From contig NC_067284.1 of the NCBI RefSeq assembly GCF_020740795.1, forward strand, positions 100,369,440 through 100,433,439: DNA of 64,000 nucleotides, given 5' to 3'. This document shows positions 14,561 through 26,900 of the stretch, piece by piece. How positions within the stretch are numbered: position 1 is the first letter of the stretch; the number at the start of each line of letters is the position of its first letter. A program made the position numbers and the translations under genes. This DNA comes from Apus apus. Lineage: Eukaryota > Chordata > Aves > Apodiformes > Apodidae. The notes below the pieces were generated by a model, which saw only the letters and a program-made list of their open reading frames with translations, searched no databases and was not told the origin of the DNA.

Positions 14561-17196
14561 AAAGGTCTCTATTGAGTTGCTTCCTGTCTCTTTCATCTCA
14601 CTGATGTTAGCGAATGTGTGCAGCCCAAAGCTGGGAGGAATCTTTTTGGGTTTATGTTGAAAATCTCTATTTTCTGGAATAAAGACTACAGTATACCTGT
14701 CAGCTCTCCCTCACCACCCCCCACTGCAAATCACTCTTATGTAATCATTGTATGCTTATGTAGTCAGTATAGGTGTTACGTTGGGTAGTAGTAGCTATGA
14801 TCTGTATGTACATCATTGTTGAGTACATGGTGGGGTGAATGCTCAGCCTGGATGCTTTTGTATGCAGGTACAAACAGCGTGTCTTCAAGGTAAGACCTAG
14901 GTGCTTACAGTGGATCAATAGAAATATTACCTTAATCTTCTCAAACTTCAAAATGGCACTACTGTGTGCTCCTAGATTTCAGCAGACAAGTGGATCTCAG
15001 CTTCCTAATCCTGCTTACAGACAGCCTGGCAGAGTTGCAGCTTCTTTCTTGGTAAATTCTCATCAGCAGGCCACTAACTCCTCTACCTCATTGTACTCTG
15101 TATTCACCTTGTCTTACCACTTCTTTACTCCCGTTGAGTCTGTTTCATCCTCCATTCTCCTTAATCTTTGCAATCTTTTTTTCCTGTCATCTTTGTTATC
15201 TTCTTTCAGACTCCTCTTCCCTCAGTTCTCCTAGCCAGCTCAAATTAATTTGGAAGTATCTTACTAAAGATAGTTGTGTTTTTAAAAATGAATATGTTAT
15301 CTTTGACCTGTCTTCATCAAAGTCAAGTTTTCACCCTAAATCATATACATACACCTTCAAAACAGTGCCTGAAATTTTCAAGATTTGTACAGGGTTCTAC
15401 AGAAAGACAGACACTGCCCCTATGTGCTTATAGTAAGATTTCAGTCAAAAACAGATGAATGGGAAGAGAACAAGATGAACAAAGTTAAGCAGAAAGCTCT
15501 AAGTTTCTGGGAGTCTTTCAAGGGAGCAAATAAAATGTCCTCTCCTGTAGCTGGTTAATATTCCCTTTGACTTTGCAAGGGTGGAGACTCCTAATACGGG
15601 TACCAGAAATAGCAGGTTTAAACACAGAAGGGCATGCAATGGGGTAGAATATATGGTGCCTGAAAATTGTTTTGATAATAAGTGTTAGTGAAGATGTAAG
15701 ATACAGTTAATTGTTCTTAATTAAAATGTATTACATTAATATTTTCATTTCACATTGTGTGTGAAATTCAGTTGAATTTTTTATTAAGGAATAAAAAACA
15801 GATGGGTTTACTCTTTTCTCTATGCATTGAAATTCTTCCTTGTTAGATTTCCATAGGTTTGGTCTTCTCGTTTCCTAAAGAACTAAAAAACCATGCATAT
15901 GATAACTAGCATGAGGGCTAAACATGAATAATACTAGTTCAGGAAACTGATCATTCTTTTTTTGTTTATTTTATGTAGGTTTCCTTTGCCTGATCTGTAA
16001 ACATGTCCACAGACCTGCTATGTAAGTACATTTCCATCATCTCACAGTGATTTTTTTGTACCATATGTTTTTATCAGATTCCCAGATGTGCTCATGATTG
16101 ATGTTTTTTATCTTAAGTATAAAGTCTGCTTTTACATATGCATTTCTTCTGAGACATCTGTGGAACAATATTACCATTATAATCAACAGGATTATTCTTG
16201 GAGTAAGGCATGACTTAATATGAGTAAAATTGTAAAAATCTGGCCTGTGTATAAGAACAGACTGGTTCATTGAGACTTAAACATTTTAGATAGAATTTTT
16301 TTATCTATCTTTGGCACAAATACCATCCCAGATGACTGCTGAGTGATGTGCTTGGGATTTTTTAATCACTTTGTGAATTTAACTCCTCTGTTTCCAAGGC
16401 ATCATTATCCAAGTTGCATCTAAAGCTCACTTCCTCATCCCTATTATCCATTCTTCTTTTTCAACAGGAGAATATCAGGCATATTCCTCTACTGCAAAAA
16501 ACTACCACTCAGGTCTCCCTGGTACTTGCACTTGGGTGCTGCAGCCTAAGCTAACTGCAGTTATAACCACATTCTCTATGCTTATTGATCTGCTCTACAT
16601 GCTTTCTTTTGGAGTCCTTCCACTGCCTCAGCTGCCATTTTTTATCCTTGCCTCCTTGCTCAACTGCGCATTGTGCAGTATAAGAGAAGGGAATTTCAGA
16701 AACTCCTTTTATCAGTCTCCAGTACTTCCTCACAGGCACAAAGAAAACTTTTTTTTTGGTCAATAACTGTAATCTGTTAATAAATATTAAAAAATCAGTG
16801 ACTGACTGGAAGATAGCAGCTATCTGTGGAGGCAATATCTGTATTTCCAAGTTATTTCAAAGTGCGTATTTTGAACTTTATCTGCCGTTTTGCAGATTTT
16901 GGGGCATGCTTAAGTGCCATTTAGATACCGGGAGAACTCTAAAATGAATGTAATATGCCTGACTATACAACAGGCAAAACTGCTGGTTGGGAGGGAAATG
17001 TTAAAGAGAGAGGGCAGGGTGACTGCCCAGTCGTCCTGGTCAATATCACTTAAGACTCCTCAACTCTACTTAGATGTTTAAGCTCATTTGACTGTTTCAG
17101 CCAATTTGTGCCCTGGCAGTTTCATCTTTCTCCAGCTCAGCATCAGCACCTCTCTCATGCTAATGATCAGGTGGTTAGAGAAGTTGTCACCTGAGA
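14561..17196. other. Non-coding region
   Basis: AT-rich sequence between CR1 insertions. Only short open frames are present, none with recognisable motifs. I see nothing I can support here. Confidence 0.5.
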
Positions 17197-17996
17197 AGCT
17201 GAAGGAGCTGGATGTATTCATCCTGGAAAAGGCTCAGGGGATTCTAGTCATAGAATCATAGAATGGTTTAGGTTGGAAGGGAGCTTAAAGATCATCTAGT
17301 TCCAACCCCCCTGCATGGGCAGGGACACCTCCCACTGGATCAGGTTTTTCAAAGCCCCATCCAACCTGGTCTTGAACACTTCCAGGGATGGGGCTTCCAC
17401 AACTTCCCTGGGCAACCTGTGCCAGTGTCTCACCACCCTCACACTAAAAAATTTCTTCCTAATGTCTAACGTAAATCTCCCCTCTTCCAGCTTTAATCCA
17501 TTCCCCCTTGTCATGTTGCTACAAGCCCTTGTAAGAAGTCCCTCTCCAGCTTTCCTGTAGGCTCCCTTCAGGTACTAGAAGGCCACTATAAGGTCTCCTC
17601 AGAGCCTTCTGTTCTCCAGTCTGAACAACCCCAGAACAACCCCAGCGCTCTCAATCTGTATGCATGGGAGAGGTGCTCTAGCCCTCTCACAGTCTTCCTG
17701 TAGAAAAATGGTTATGTAGAAGATGGGTGCACAAGGATGCCATAAGTTGCTTCAGGGGAGATGCCCTTGGACATAAGAGGTATTTTCACCATGGGATCAA
17801 TTAAACACTGGAATAGGCTGCCCAGAGAAGTGGTGGAATTTCCCACACTGGAAATAGTTGGGATATGGCCTGACAAGGCCCTGGGTAACCCTCTAAGGTG
17901 TTAACCTTAGCAGGGCTAAGGCCCTGCTTTCAGCAGTAGGCTGGGCTGGTTGATCTCCACAGGTCTCTTGCAGCTTAGATAATTCTGTAGTTCTTT
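17197..17996 (+). mobile_element. Degraded plus-strand CR1, split by a younger CR1
   Basis: Two plus-oriented CR1 pieces flank an oppositely oriented CR1. The left piece (about 17197-17245) has the 'ctggaaaaggctcagggg' motif of the region upstream of the CR1 3' end. The right piece (about 17700-17996) resumes with 'aacactggaataggctgccc', 'agaagtggtggaa' and the closing ggctgggctggttgatctcc and attctgtagttct tail. The copy is strongly diverged, so it is older than the insertion inside it. Outer boundaries are approximate. Confidence 0.7.
17246..17700 (-). mobile_element. Minus-strand CR1 LINE fragment nested in an older CR1
   Basis: It starts with the CR1 3' tail 'tcatagaatcatagaatgg' at 17247 and runs through the typical minus-oriented sequence ('ggttggaagggagcttaaag', 'ccaacccccctgcatgggca'). 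The minus frame 17514-17296 encodes a C-terminal CR1 ORF2 fragment with GLKLEEGRFTLDIRKKFFSV and [20 protein letters not shown]. The element is 5'-truncated at about 17700 and lies inside the plus-strand CR1 pieces. Confidence 0.88.
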
Positions 17997-18989
17997 TATT
18001 TCTTTGTGTCCTCAGCTGTCTTTTGTGCAATGATAGTCACCCCTACCACCTGTCCCTGGTCTTCTCAGTATTGTACTGCTTGTGCTGTGGCAGGTTCTGT
18101 GTTACTCAGTCATGCTAGAGGAATAGGCTTTTGTCTTCTCATTTGGAGACGTGTGAATAGGGTTGAGGCAGTACCAGTGCCCAGGGGACTTCCCAGGTTC
18201 CAGCTGGTGGAGCTACACATGCATATGGGCTTTGTGACAGCCAGGTAGTGTCTTGGAAAAATGTCACTTCACAGTAGAACACTAAAGAACAATATGGCAA
18301 ATTTGTACAGATGTGAAGTCACTCTAGATTTCTCTGCCTGTTTTTGTATAATTAAATGAGCCAAAAGCTTAGGACTCACCTATGCTAACAGGTAGCATCA
18401 GTGTGCCTTTTGGGGATAACATCTACCAGGCTCTGTTCCACGTAAGAAGTTTGGATGTAACAGAACTGTTTGTGGGGGAAAAGGGAAGGAGATGAGGAGT
18501 ATTCAGACATGTGGAGCAGATGCCAGGTCATCTCAGCACCAGGAAACAAGTCTCTGACTCCTACTATTTAATAGTGGACATGTAGCCTAAACACCCAGTC
18601 CCATCTTTCACTAATGCTTGGTTCAGTACGAGGTCAAATTCTAGGATTTAAAATCTTGTTCCAGGTCACATTGATGAAGACTAGATGTATAAATAATTTA
18701 AAAAATAATAATCTAACTGAACCAGACTGAACCCTCTTAGATTCCTAGGAAAAAAATGCTGCTGGGCAAATTGCACTAAGAAAATGTCATAGATTCACAA
18801 TAAGAGGACTGCTGTGGCTGGACCTCAAACTCCAGCAGCTAAGTCTTCAAGCCTGTGAAAATAAATTAAAAAAGCCAACATCCCAGAGAAGTTTCAGCAT
18901 CAAGAGTTTGAGGTAGCAAGCGTTTCTCTGTTTTAGATGGAGAAGCAAAGGAAAAAAAAGAGAAGTCTATAAGATGTCTGGCAGCTACT

Positions 18990-19235
18990 GAGGCTCGGCT
19001 GGTTGGAGAAGCGACGGACTTCCCCTCAGAGCTTGTTTTTCTTTTTATCCTTGGATGAACTAGCGTGCAGTATATTATGCTGCCTGACCGTAGGGGTTTG
19101 TCACGGTTAGCGCCAGGGGCCGTTCCGGGAGCGCAGGAAGGCAAGGGGAGTGAATGGAGCATGAGGTGGTCGCTGGGGTTGGAGCCCGCTCTTTCGGGAG
19201 ACCTGCCGCTGCTCCTCCCGGCTCGGCAGGCCAAA
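18990..19235. promoter_or_regulatory. Isolated CpG-rich patch, possible promoter or 5' exon
   Basis: About 17 CpG dinucleotides fall in roughly 240 bp by eye, against an AT-rich, CpG-poor surrounding. Such small islands often mark promoters. A plausible splice donor (AG|GTGGGT) lies at 19250-19251. On the plus strand this could be a 5' exon of the PR-PLAGL1 gene 13 kb downstream, but the open frames ending at that donor do not have the phase needed to join directly to the exon at 32218, so at least one more exon or a different donor would be required. The function is inferred from base composition only. Confidence 0.3.
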
Positions 19236-20473
19236 GCTGTGCAGGAAAGGAGGTGGGTCTTTGATCTCTTTGTTGTAGCTGCTCCCTGGGAATTTGCTGA
19301 AATCAATGCCCTGTTTTCCTGAAGAAATGAATGGCTATGCCTAACTAGCTTTGTGAAGCGCTTGGGAATTCACTGCTTCTGTTTATTGACAGCTGAAAAG
19401 GAGCACATGGTGCTGAATGGGTCCTCTTGGGGAAACAAAACAGAGCAGAGTTAGACTTAGCTGAGCACAGGGACATTTGGAAAAGTCTGCTGAAGGAAGA
19501 TGGCACGGTTCCTGCCACCTTCTAGCATAGCCTGACTTTTTACTAAAAGTGCCATTTTAGAGAAGGTAAGGAATGTTTTTATTTCCCATGCGTAGAGTGA
19601 TTATGAAACATTTGCGTTTGTCTTCTTGAATGCAAAAGTGTTTGAATTTTATTCTGTTACGGGGACCAAGTGACTCTTGTGCTGTTTCTAAGCCTCTGTG
19701 TATGTTCATTTGTTCTCTATCTACTGTTAATTAATATGAAAAGTAAGAAGAAGTAATTTGGTATTTGGTCTTGCAATCAGGTCCTGAACTTCAGTCGTTT
19801 ATGTAGATTATTATATGCAGTTTTTATGTTCTTGAGAATCAGTTGAACTGCATCAGATGATTTCTTGACTGGTACAAATTGCTGCTTTAAAACTTAGGCA
19901 CAAGGCAGTGACTCACAAGTGGCCCTGTCTGGCAGAAAATCCTTGAAATGTAAGGATATATTTCCAAACCTCTGTTCCTAGGCTCAAGGCAAGAGATGGT
20001 CTTAAGTTTGCTGGTTTTGCATGCGCAGTTTTTTGTTGTAAAGACAGCAAAGAGTAGCAAGAGGAGGATGATAATGAAGAAGCAGTATTCTCTTCATTCG
20101 AGTCCAGAACAGTTTATCAGACCAAAGGAATTTGGTGTGTAATTCATATGTAAATTTTCTACTGAAAACAGGAGAACAAATGGTCAGAGTTTCTATATTA
20201 GTTTCTGTGGTGACTGAAGAAAAAGGTTGCTGAGCTTACAACTTTCAGGTGTGGCCAACTTAAGACTGCAGGAAAAAAAAGTTAAGTAATGCCATTTTTT
20301 CCTTTTGTCAGTTTAAGTGTAAGGGCAAGTTCCGAAGGGAATAATTGCTGTTGTACTGGTACGAATTGCTGGTTTTGTGTTGCAAACCTGCTTCAAAGTG
20401 CTTGTGTATGCATGCAGTTGTTTGGAAACTCTTGAGTAAGTCTCTCATTTTGAGGGAAGTGTTTAGGAAGTTC

Positions 20474-20523
20474 CACATTTTATCAGAGTAGTTTGTGTCA
20501 CATTGTATCGGAGTAGTTTGTGT
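20474..20523. repeat. 25-bp tandem duplication (2 copies)
   Basis: Copies 20474-20498 and 20499-20523 share 'gagtagtttgtgt' and the 'cacatt' start, and differ at two positions. This is a local duplication in non-coding DNA. Confidence 0.85.
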
Positions 20524-21748
20524 TCCTCGGTGTGGCGTTTTTGCTTTGGGTGACTTTGAGCGAGTAATCTTACTGGTTTTGGCTCATTTTGCTCTTCTCT
20601 GCAGCAAATAACCGTTTTTCTTGGAAGCATTTGGGCTCCCTATGCAAACAGACCTTCTTTAAAAAATAAAAATATACTGTTTCACTGCAAAGTGTCAGCA
20701 CTGTTGCTTGTGGCATCTACCTTTAAATTTACAAGATTTTTGGAGGGAAAATAAAAAAAGCAAATGCATTTATGATTTTGACTGAAGTAAAAATGTTGAG
20801 CTCAAACAGGCTGATATTTGTGTTTTTGAACTCTATTGTCATAGTTTTTATCCAACTGCCTCAAGAGCTTTTTTGACCTCACTTATGTGTATTTGTGAGT
20901 GGTAGACATTGGAAGCCACTAACATTTAAAGCTAAGGCTAGTTTATAGTTGAAATTTAAGGTAGACAGGAGTTATTTTTGTAGGCAATTTTAATGCTGTA
21001 GTATAGATGTGTCATTAGAATGTTGACCAGTGAGGATTTCTGGGTAGTTGTAGCAGTGTAAGTAGAAAAGAATCTTGGTCATGGAAAGCTCACTTGATCA
21101 GAGCTATCTTAGCTAGTATAATGAAGAAGAAAGCAGACAACTTATGTGTGGCATAAAAGGCGGCATTTGTTCTCCTTTACTTGGGCAATAAGGCAAGGCA
21201 GAGTGTGCGATGTGTAACTTAGCAGACTGTTCAGGCAGAGGTATGTAGGGAAGTACATGGGAATGTTTTGGCAAGACAGTTGTCACTTTGCCTGTTCTAA
21301 CATCAAGGGTTTTTAGAAAAGAAGAATATTGTTGTGCCTTGTTGTCAATGCTGAAGTGGAAGGAGTATAAAATAAAATAATTTATTTCTAACCAGCAGAG
21401 TAAGAAAGTGGGATATGTGATCATACCCAGCTCTAAGTAAATATGCATGTTAAATGACCAGGGTTATACAAATATATATCTGAGGGATGGTGCATTTCCC
21501 CCAAGGTGATGCCTTTACCATCTGTTGATCCTGTTCTTTGAGCTAAGAAAGTGTGAAAATGGGAATCAGGTCTTTGCAATTTTGCTTTGAAATGTTGTTT
21601 CTTCGATTTTTGCAGCAGAGACTACTATTATTTTTATTTTTGAGGCTTTCGCAAATAGTTTGAAGAATCTACAAATTAATCAGAAACTAATGGAGAAAAA
21701 GCATTCAGATTTTATGTAATCTCCTACTGAGATGACTGTCAATAGGGG

Positions 21749-22176
21749 AATCATAGAATCATAGAGGTTGGAAGGGACCTCGAAAGATCATCTAGTCCAA
21801 CCCCCCCGCCAGAGCAGGGTCACCTAGAGCACATCACACAGGAAGGCGTCCAGGCGGGTTTTGAATGTCTCCAGTGAAGAAGACTCCACAACCTCTCTGG
21901 GCAGCCTGTTCCAGTGCTCTGTCACTCTCACAGTAAAAAAATTTTTTCTGATACTCACCTTAAACCTCCTATGCTCCAATTTGTATCCATTACTCCTTGT
22001 CCTATCACTGGTCACCACTGAAAAAAGCTTAACTCCATCTTCTTGACACTCACCCTTTACGTATTTGTAAACACTGATGAGGTCACCCCTCAGTCTCCTT
22101 TTCTCCAAACTAAAGAGACCCAGCTCTCTCAGCCTTTCCTCATAAGGGAGATGTTCCGCTCCCTGAATCATCTTTG
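21749..22176 (-). mobile_element. CR1 LINE 3' fragment
   Basis: The 3' tail is at 21749-21766 (complement of repeated ATTCTATG). The minus frame 22171-21824 encodes the last 115 residues of CR1 ORF2, including [40 protein letters not shown] and [20 protein letters not shown], ending at the normal stop. It belongs to the same subfamily as the copy at 13573-14560 and is nearly identical where they overlap, but keeps the 26 bp that copy has lost. It is 5'-truncated at about 22176. Confidence 0.93.
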
Positions 22177-23537
22177 AATAAATAGGACTTTATGGGGTTA
22201 CATTATAATCTGAGTTTGGAGTGCTTCATTTGTGTAAAAAGATCTGCAATTTGTTCTAAACCCACAATTTTTTGCAACTCTCAGATATAATTCTCCAATA
22301 ATATTCTGTAATGATGTACTTTGTAGTTCTCTATTTTAGACAACTAAACTCAAGGCTATCCATATGCCTGAGGAGAATAGTTAGCACAAGGAAAATGTAG
22401 GATACTGCTGCCTAATTTTTGCTGACAATTTTATTATCCTTTCCTGATCAGTCTGTTAAAGCTCAGATGGACGTTTCTTCAGTGCAGTATCAGTCAAGAC
22501 ATTCAATAATTATCTTATGGTTCCCACTGGAAGTCTTTAGAGTAGAAAAAAGAAATGTATCTTAAATCTCAGGAAAAAAGGGACAAGTAAATGGAAACAC
22601 AGATATGACATTTGCCTGTGTATTTTTTTCACAGAAATACATTTTTGTGTCTGTTCAGTAGCAGAGCTTCCCAATGTCCATGTTGGTTGTTCTGGTTTTT
22701 TTTAAGAAAACACTACATGCCTTAAAAGAGGAGAATAATTTTAACAGGATCATGAGAGTCTCCTACTCATTTTGTTCCCAGAGAAGCTGGGGATCAAGCA
22801 TCCTTTTTGTGTTCAAAATTAAGCAAGTAGTGACAGAAGTTTTTGGCTGAGTCCTCTCTTTTGAAGGTGATGCACAGTAAGAGCCTAGCTGGTCTGCTAA
22901 GCTGTTAATGACCCTTCATTTACAAAAAAACAATGCTTTTAAAATAATATTTATACATTTCAGTAATTTAAATATATGCTTCAAGATTCATTATTTAAAA
23001 AAAATCCACACAACTTTTTTGTTGTTCTTTGGGGCGAAATGAAATACCAGTAGGAAGTTTGGATGGTTCACTGCAAAAGTTAAATGATTTTCCAGTTTTA
23101 TTGAGACTTTGTTTCCACTGATTAATATGAGTTGGGAGCATTCTTCCAGGATTGGCCCTCCACAGTCTCAACACCCACTAGTCCTGGGTGTCTGTGTATT
23201 CACTTCTCCACATGGACTTCCTTTTTTCATAATGTGGCTAATTGCACATCAGTAGAGCCAATTGTATAGATTTCTACCTGCAGAACTATGTCCCATGGTT
23301 TTTACACTGTACTTTTATTCTCAATAGCTGCAGCTTGGTTCATTTAGTTATAACTGCCTCTAAAGACCTCAAGTTCTCCAGCCACAGGATGAGTACAGCA
23401 TCTCTTCGCTTTCATGCCAGGCTTCCTCATTGCCTCCTGCAGTAAACTCACATTTCCTTCTCCAAAGCGTTTCTACCTGCCTGTTTCTTTCTACCAGTAA
23501 ATGGATGGAAATACATCCCAGCCTGTTTCCTAAAGAG
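22177..23537. other. Non-coding region
   Basis: AT-rich spacer between two CR1 fragments. No exon, RNA gene or repeat could be supported. Confidence 0.5.
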
Positions 23538-23985
23538 AATCATAGAATAGTTTGGGTTGGAAGGGACCTTTAAAGGTCACCTAGCCCAACCACCCTGTAG
23601 TGAGCAGGGACATCTTCAACTAGATCAGGTTACTCAGAGCCCCATCCAGCCTGACCTTCAGTGTTTCCAGGGATGGAGCATCTACCACCTCTCTGGGCAA
23701 CCTGTTCCAGGATTTCACCACCCTCATTGTAAAAAAAGTCTTCCTTCTATCTAGTTTAAATCTGCCTTCTTTTAGTTTAAAACGATTACCCCTTCTCCTG
23801 TCACAACTGGGTCTGCTAAAAAGTCTGTCCCCATCTTTCTTATAAGCCCCCTTTAGTTATTGAAGGGCCACATTAAAGTCTCCTGGGAGTCGTCTCTTCT
23901 CTAGGCTGAACAACCCCAACTCTCTCAGCCTGTCTTCAGCAGGAGAGGTGTTCCATCCCTCTGATCGTTTTTGTGGCCCTCCTCT
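23538..23985 (-). mobile_element. CR1 LINE 3' fragment
   Basis: Minus-oriented CR1 with tail 'aatcatagaatagtttgggt' at 23538, followed by 'tggaagggacctttaaaggt' and 'ccatccagcctgacc', through to 'ctctcagcctgtcttcagca' and 'atccctctgatcgtttttgt' at its 5' end. No intact frame remains. It is a more diverged subfamily than the copies at 13573 and 21749. The right boundary is approximate. Confidence 0.9.
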
Positions 23986-26900
23986 ATCCATTTCTCCATT
24001 AAAAGGGCAACACCTCCTCTGCCTCCTTCCTCACCCATCCCTTCTGAACAGCCTGTAGCCATCGATGGCTGCACTCCAGTTATGGGGATTCATCCCACCA
24101 AGTTTCAGAGGTGGCTTGACCACCAGTCTCCTTCACGTGACATCTGGACTTGGTAGCCGGTAACAAACAAGTTCAGTGAAGGAGAGAGAGAACTAATGTA
24201 AGGCTCCCTTTTAAGGGAATGTTGCGGGGGTTGGAAATATTTCAAGTAATTAATACTAAGCATTAGTCATTAGAATTTCTGCACTTCATTTATCAGTACT
24301 GAAACCACAGTGTTGACCTGCTGTGAATAACATTGTCAACTGTATTGATGCAGTTGATATGCTGCATGTGGCTGTGTGTGTGCATTTATGCATACATACA
24401 TTTAGGAAGACATACATGCTTGTGAGGCTTTTTTTGCTTGAACAAAGATAGAAGATTCTGGTGTCTCTTAAAGTGCAACAGTAGCAGTAGCATTATCCAC
24501 TGAAAGATCAACACTAATGCAATTCAACTGTCCTGCTAGAAATCTCCGTGAAGAAAAGTGCTCAAGACCAATTAAAGCTATTTTTGCTGTGGGAGGTAAA
24601 ACTTATGCTGTGGGAGATGGAAATTAAGGGGTGCAACATGTGGTGCAGGAGCCATGGGGTGCTTATGAACAGTTTAAATACAACTCTCTTGATGGCTGTC
24701 TGTGTTTCTGTGGACAGGGATTTAGAGGGATTTTAGTTTTGCTGTCTGCAGTATGGAAGCAGGGCAGTTTTCCCAGTGCTAGTGAAGACCTAAAGCAAGA
24801 AGAGGCCACAGCCTTGCACCAGGGCCGGTTGCTGCTGGCTGCTGAGGTAGATGGGCAGAGTGCAACAGAAAGGCTTGGCTCTAGGCAGGCTTTCACTGGG
24901 CATTTTGTAGGACCAGGCTATGCTGACCAGAGCTGTTTCTCATTTAAAAAGCAGTTGTTTCCGTGAATTTGCTGTAAACCTTCTTCCCTGTTTCTGGATC
25001 TATTTTTATATGACTTCATACCAAGCCAGTGGAGGGAGAGGGAGAGAAGGGGGAAAAAAGCAACAAAAAAACCCCAAACAAACAAAAACCCAAACACTAA
25101 AATCAAAACCCAACCAACCAAAAAACCAAAACAAACCGCAAACCACCTGAAAAATCCAAACTGCGTTTTTCAGTTTGATAGTTAAAATATATTCAACTTT
25201 CAGCAATGAGAGAAGTCTCTTTGTTCATGCTGATTAGAAGCTATTACATGTAAACTAAGGGAAGTGACTTCACTTGAACTGTGCTATTTATGTATATGGA
25301 TTCTGATAGCAACCAAACTCCATGTGATTTACCAGAAATGTGACACATACATTTTAGTTCCAAGAATAAATAGGAAAAGTTTATTTTTTAAATTAGCTTT
25401 CAATCAATCAGTGCTTTGCTCTCAAGTAATTTTTAGATGAATGGACGAACCAAGAACTTTGATTAGCTGGTTGCTCAGACTGCAGAGTGAAGTTAAACTT
25501 GGTAAACACACCTACATACTTTTCCTGCTGTTTGGTTTGTTGTTTGTTGGGGTTTTTTTTCTGTTTTTTCTTTATGTTTGCAGGAAAGTCCTGTAAGTTA
25601 CTTCCTTTTCAGATGTTCAAACATGAATGTAACTTTTTTTTTTTCCCTCCTCTAGCTGTGAAATTTGTAAGATACAGCAGAGCACAGGTATTCTTCTGCT
25701 GCACAGGCTTTGTGGGAACCTGCAGTCACATCACTGAATTTCACAGCCCAGCTGTGCTCCTTGAGGCTTCTGTAACTGTTTAGCTCATAAGATTTGCTAG
25801 ATGGAAGGAGCACCCTAGAAAGCCTCATTGGGGTTGGTTGAAGGATGACTTTTTATGGGAACCTGGTTAAATTCCTTCTGACTGTGCCTGTCCTAATACT
25901 TCATAGTCACCAAGGAAAAACTTGGTATTCCCAGATGTGCTCAACTGACATAAATATTACTCCCTATTAGGAACTAGTAATGAATCACATTAGTTATCAT
26001 TTATATGGTTTTATAACAAATAGTTTTGAAGGAAGAGTTTGCATGCTGAAATTTGTGTCTGCCAGGAAAACATATGCATTCTCTGCCTTGGAAGATTTCT
26101 TTACAGTCAGGTAAGTGCTGAGGCTCCCTTCTAGAAGCATCCTTCCAGAACAGCTGTGCTGGACAGGATTGTACCACTGTGAGGCAGGAGCTCGGTGCAT
26201 TAATGGATGGTCTCCCACTGCTAGAGACCTGAGGATGTACCCTCCCTCCAAATTCTCCTTCCTCTTGGGAACAAAGACAAGGGCACAGGTAGGGTGGAGA
26301 TGAGGTGAGGGAAAGTTTCACTGCTCATGAGCGTCTGTGTCAGGAAGCCTGAGGGCTGGACTCACCTGCAGGGCTGGGTCCCAGCTCTAGGGAATCAGCT
26401 CAACCTGCAGGTCTGATTGAATGTATAGGTTAGCCATAAGGCATGTTTGCTGTTCTTATTTCTATGTTTCTGTCTCTGAATATAGTAACTCAGTTTTTAA
26501 GTTTTATGTTTTAGTAGAGTGAGCTCATGTTCCTGCAAGTGTGTTTAATGTTAAGAAAGATTACTGGGATGTTTGCAAACCACCTACTGTTCTCCTCCCC
26601 AGAGAGAGGAGGCCCCCCAAAAGGCATAGGCATTCACTCAAAGGGTGCCACTCACCGCTGCACAAGACCAGGACTCTCCTTCCTCTCTGCCAGCATCTCG
26701 GGGGCTCTGGTCCACTCACCTGCAAGCCCTGGAGATGGCAGTTGGCAGCACAAGGCTTTGGTAAGGGCGCCAGTGTTGCCCCAGCAGCACGTCCTACAGT
26801 GTCTGTGCTGGTGCTGCCAGGTAGAGACTATGAGGCTTCAGTGTCTCCCTGTGTGAAAAATGTGGGAACTCACTCCTGGAAATCTGTCAAAAGTTTCCCT

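Larger units (their letters stand above)
17997..21748. other. Non-coding region with a CpG-rich patch
   Basis: No supported exon. It contains the CpG-rich patch at about 18990-19235 (listed separately) and a 25-bp tandem duplication at 20474-20523. The rest is AT-rich with short open frames only. Confidence 0.5.
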
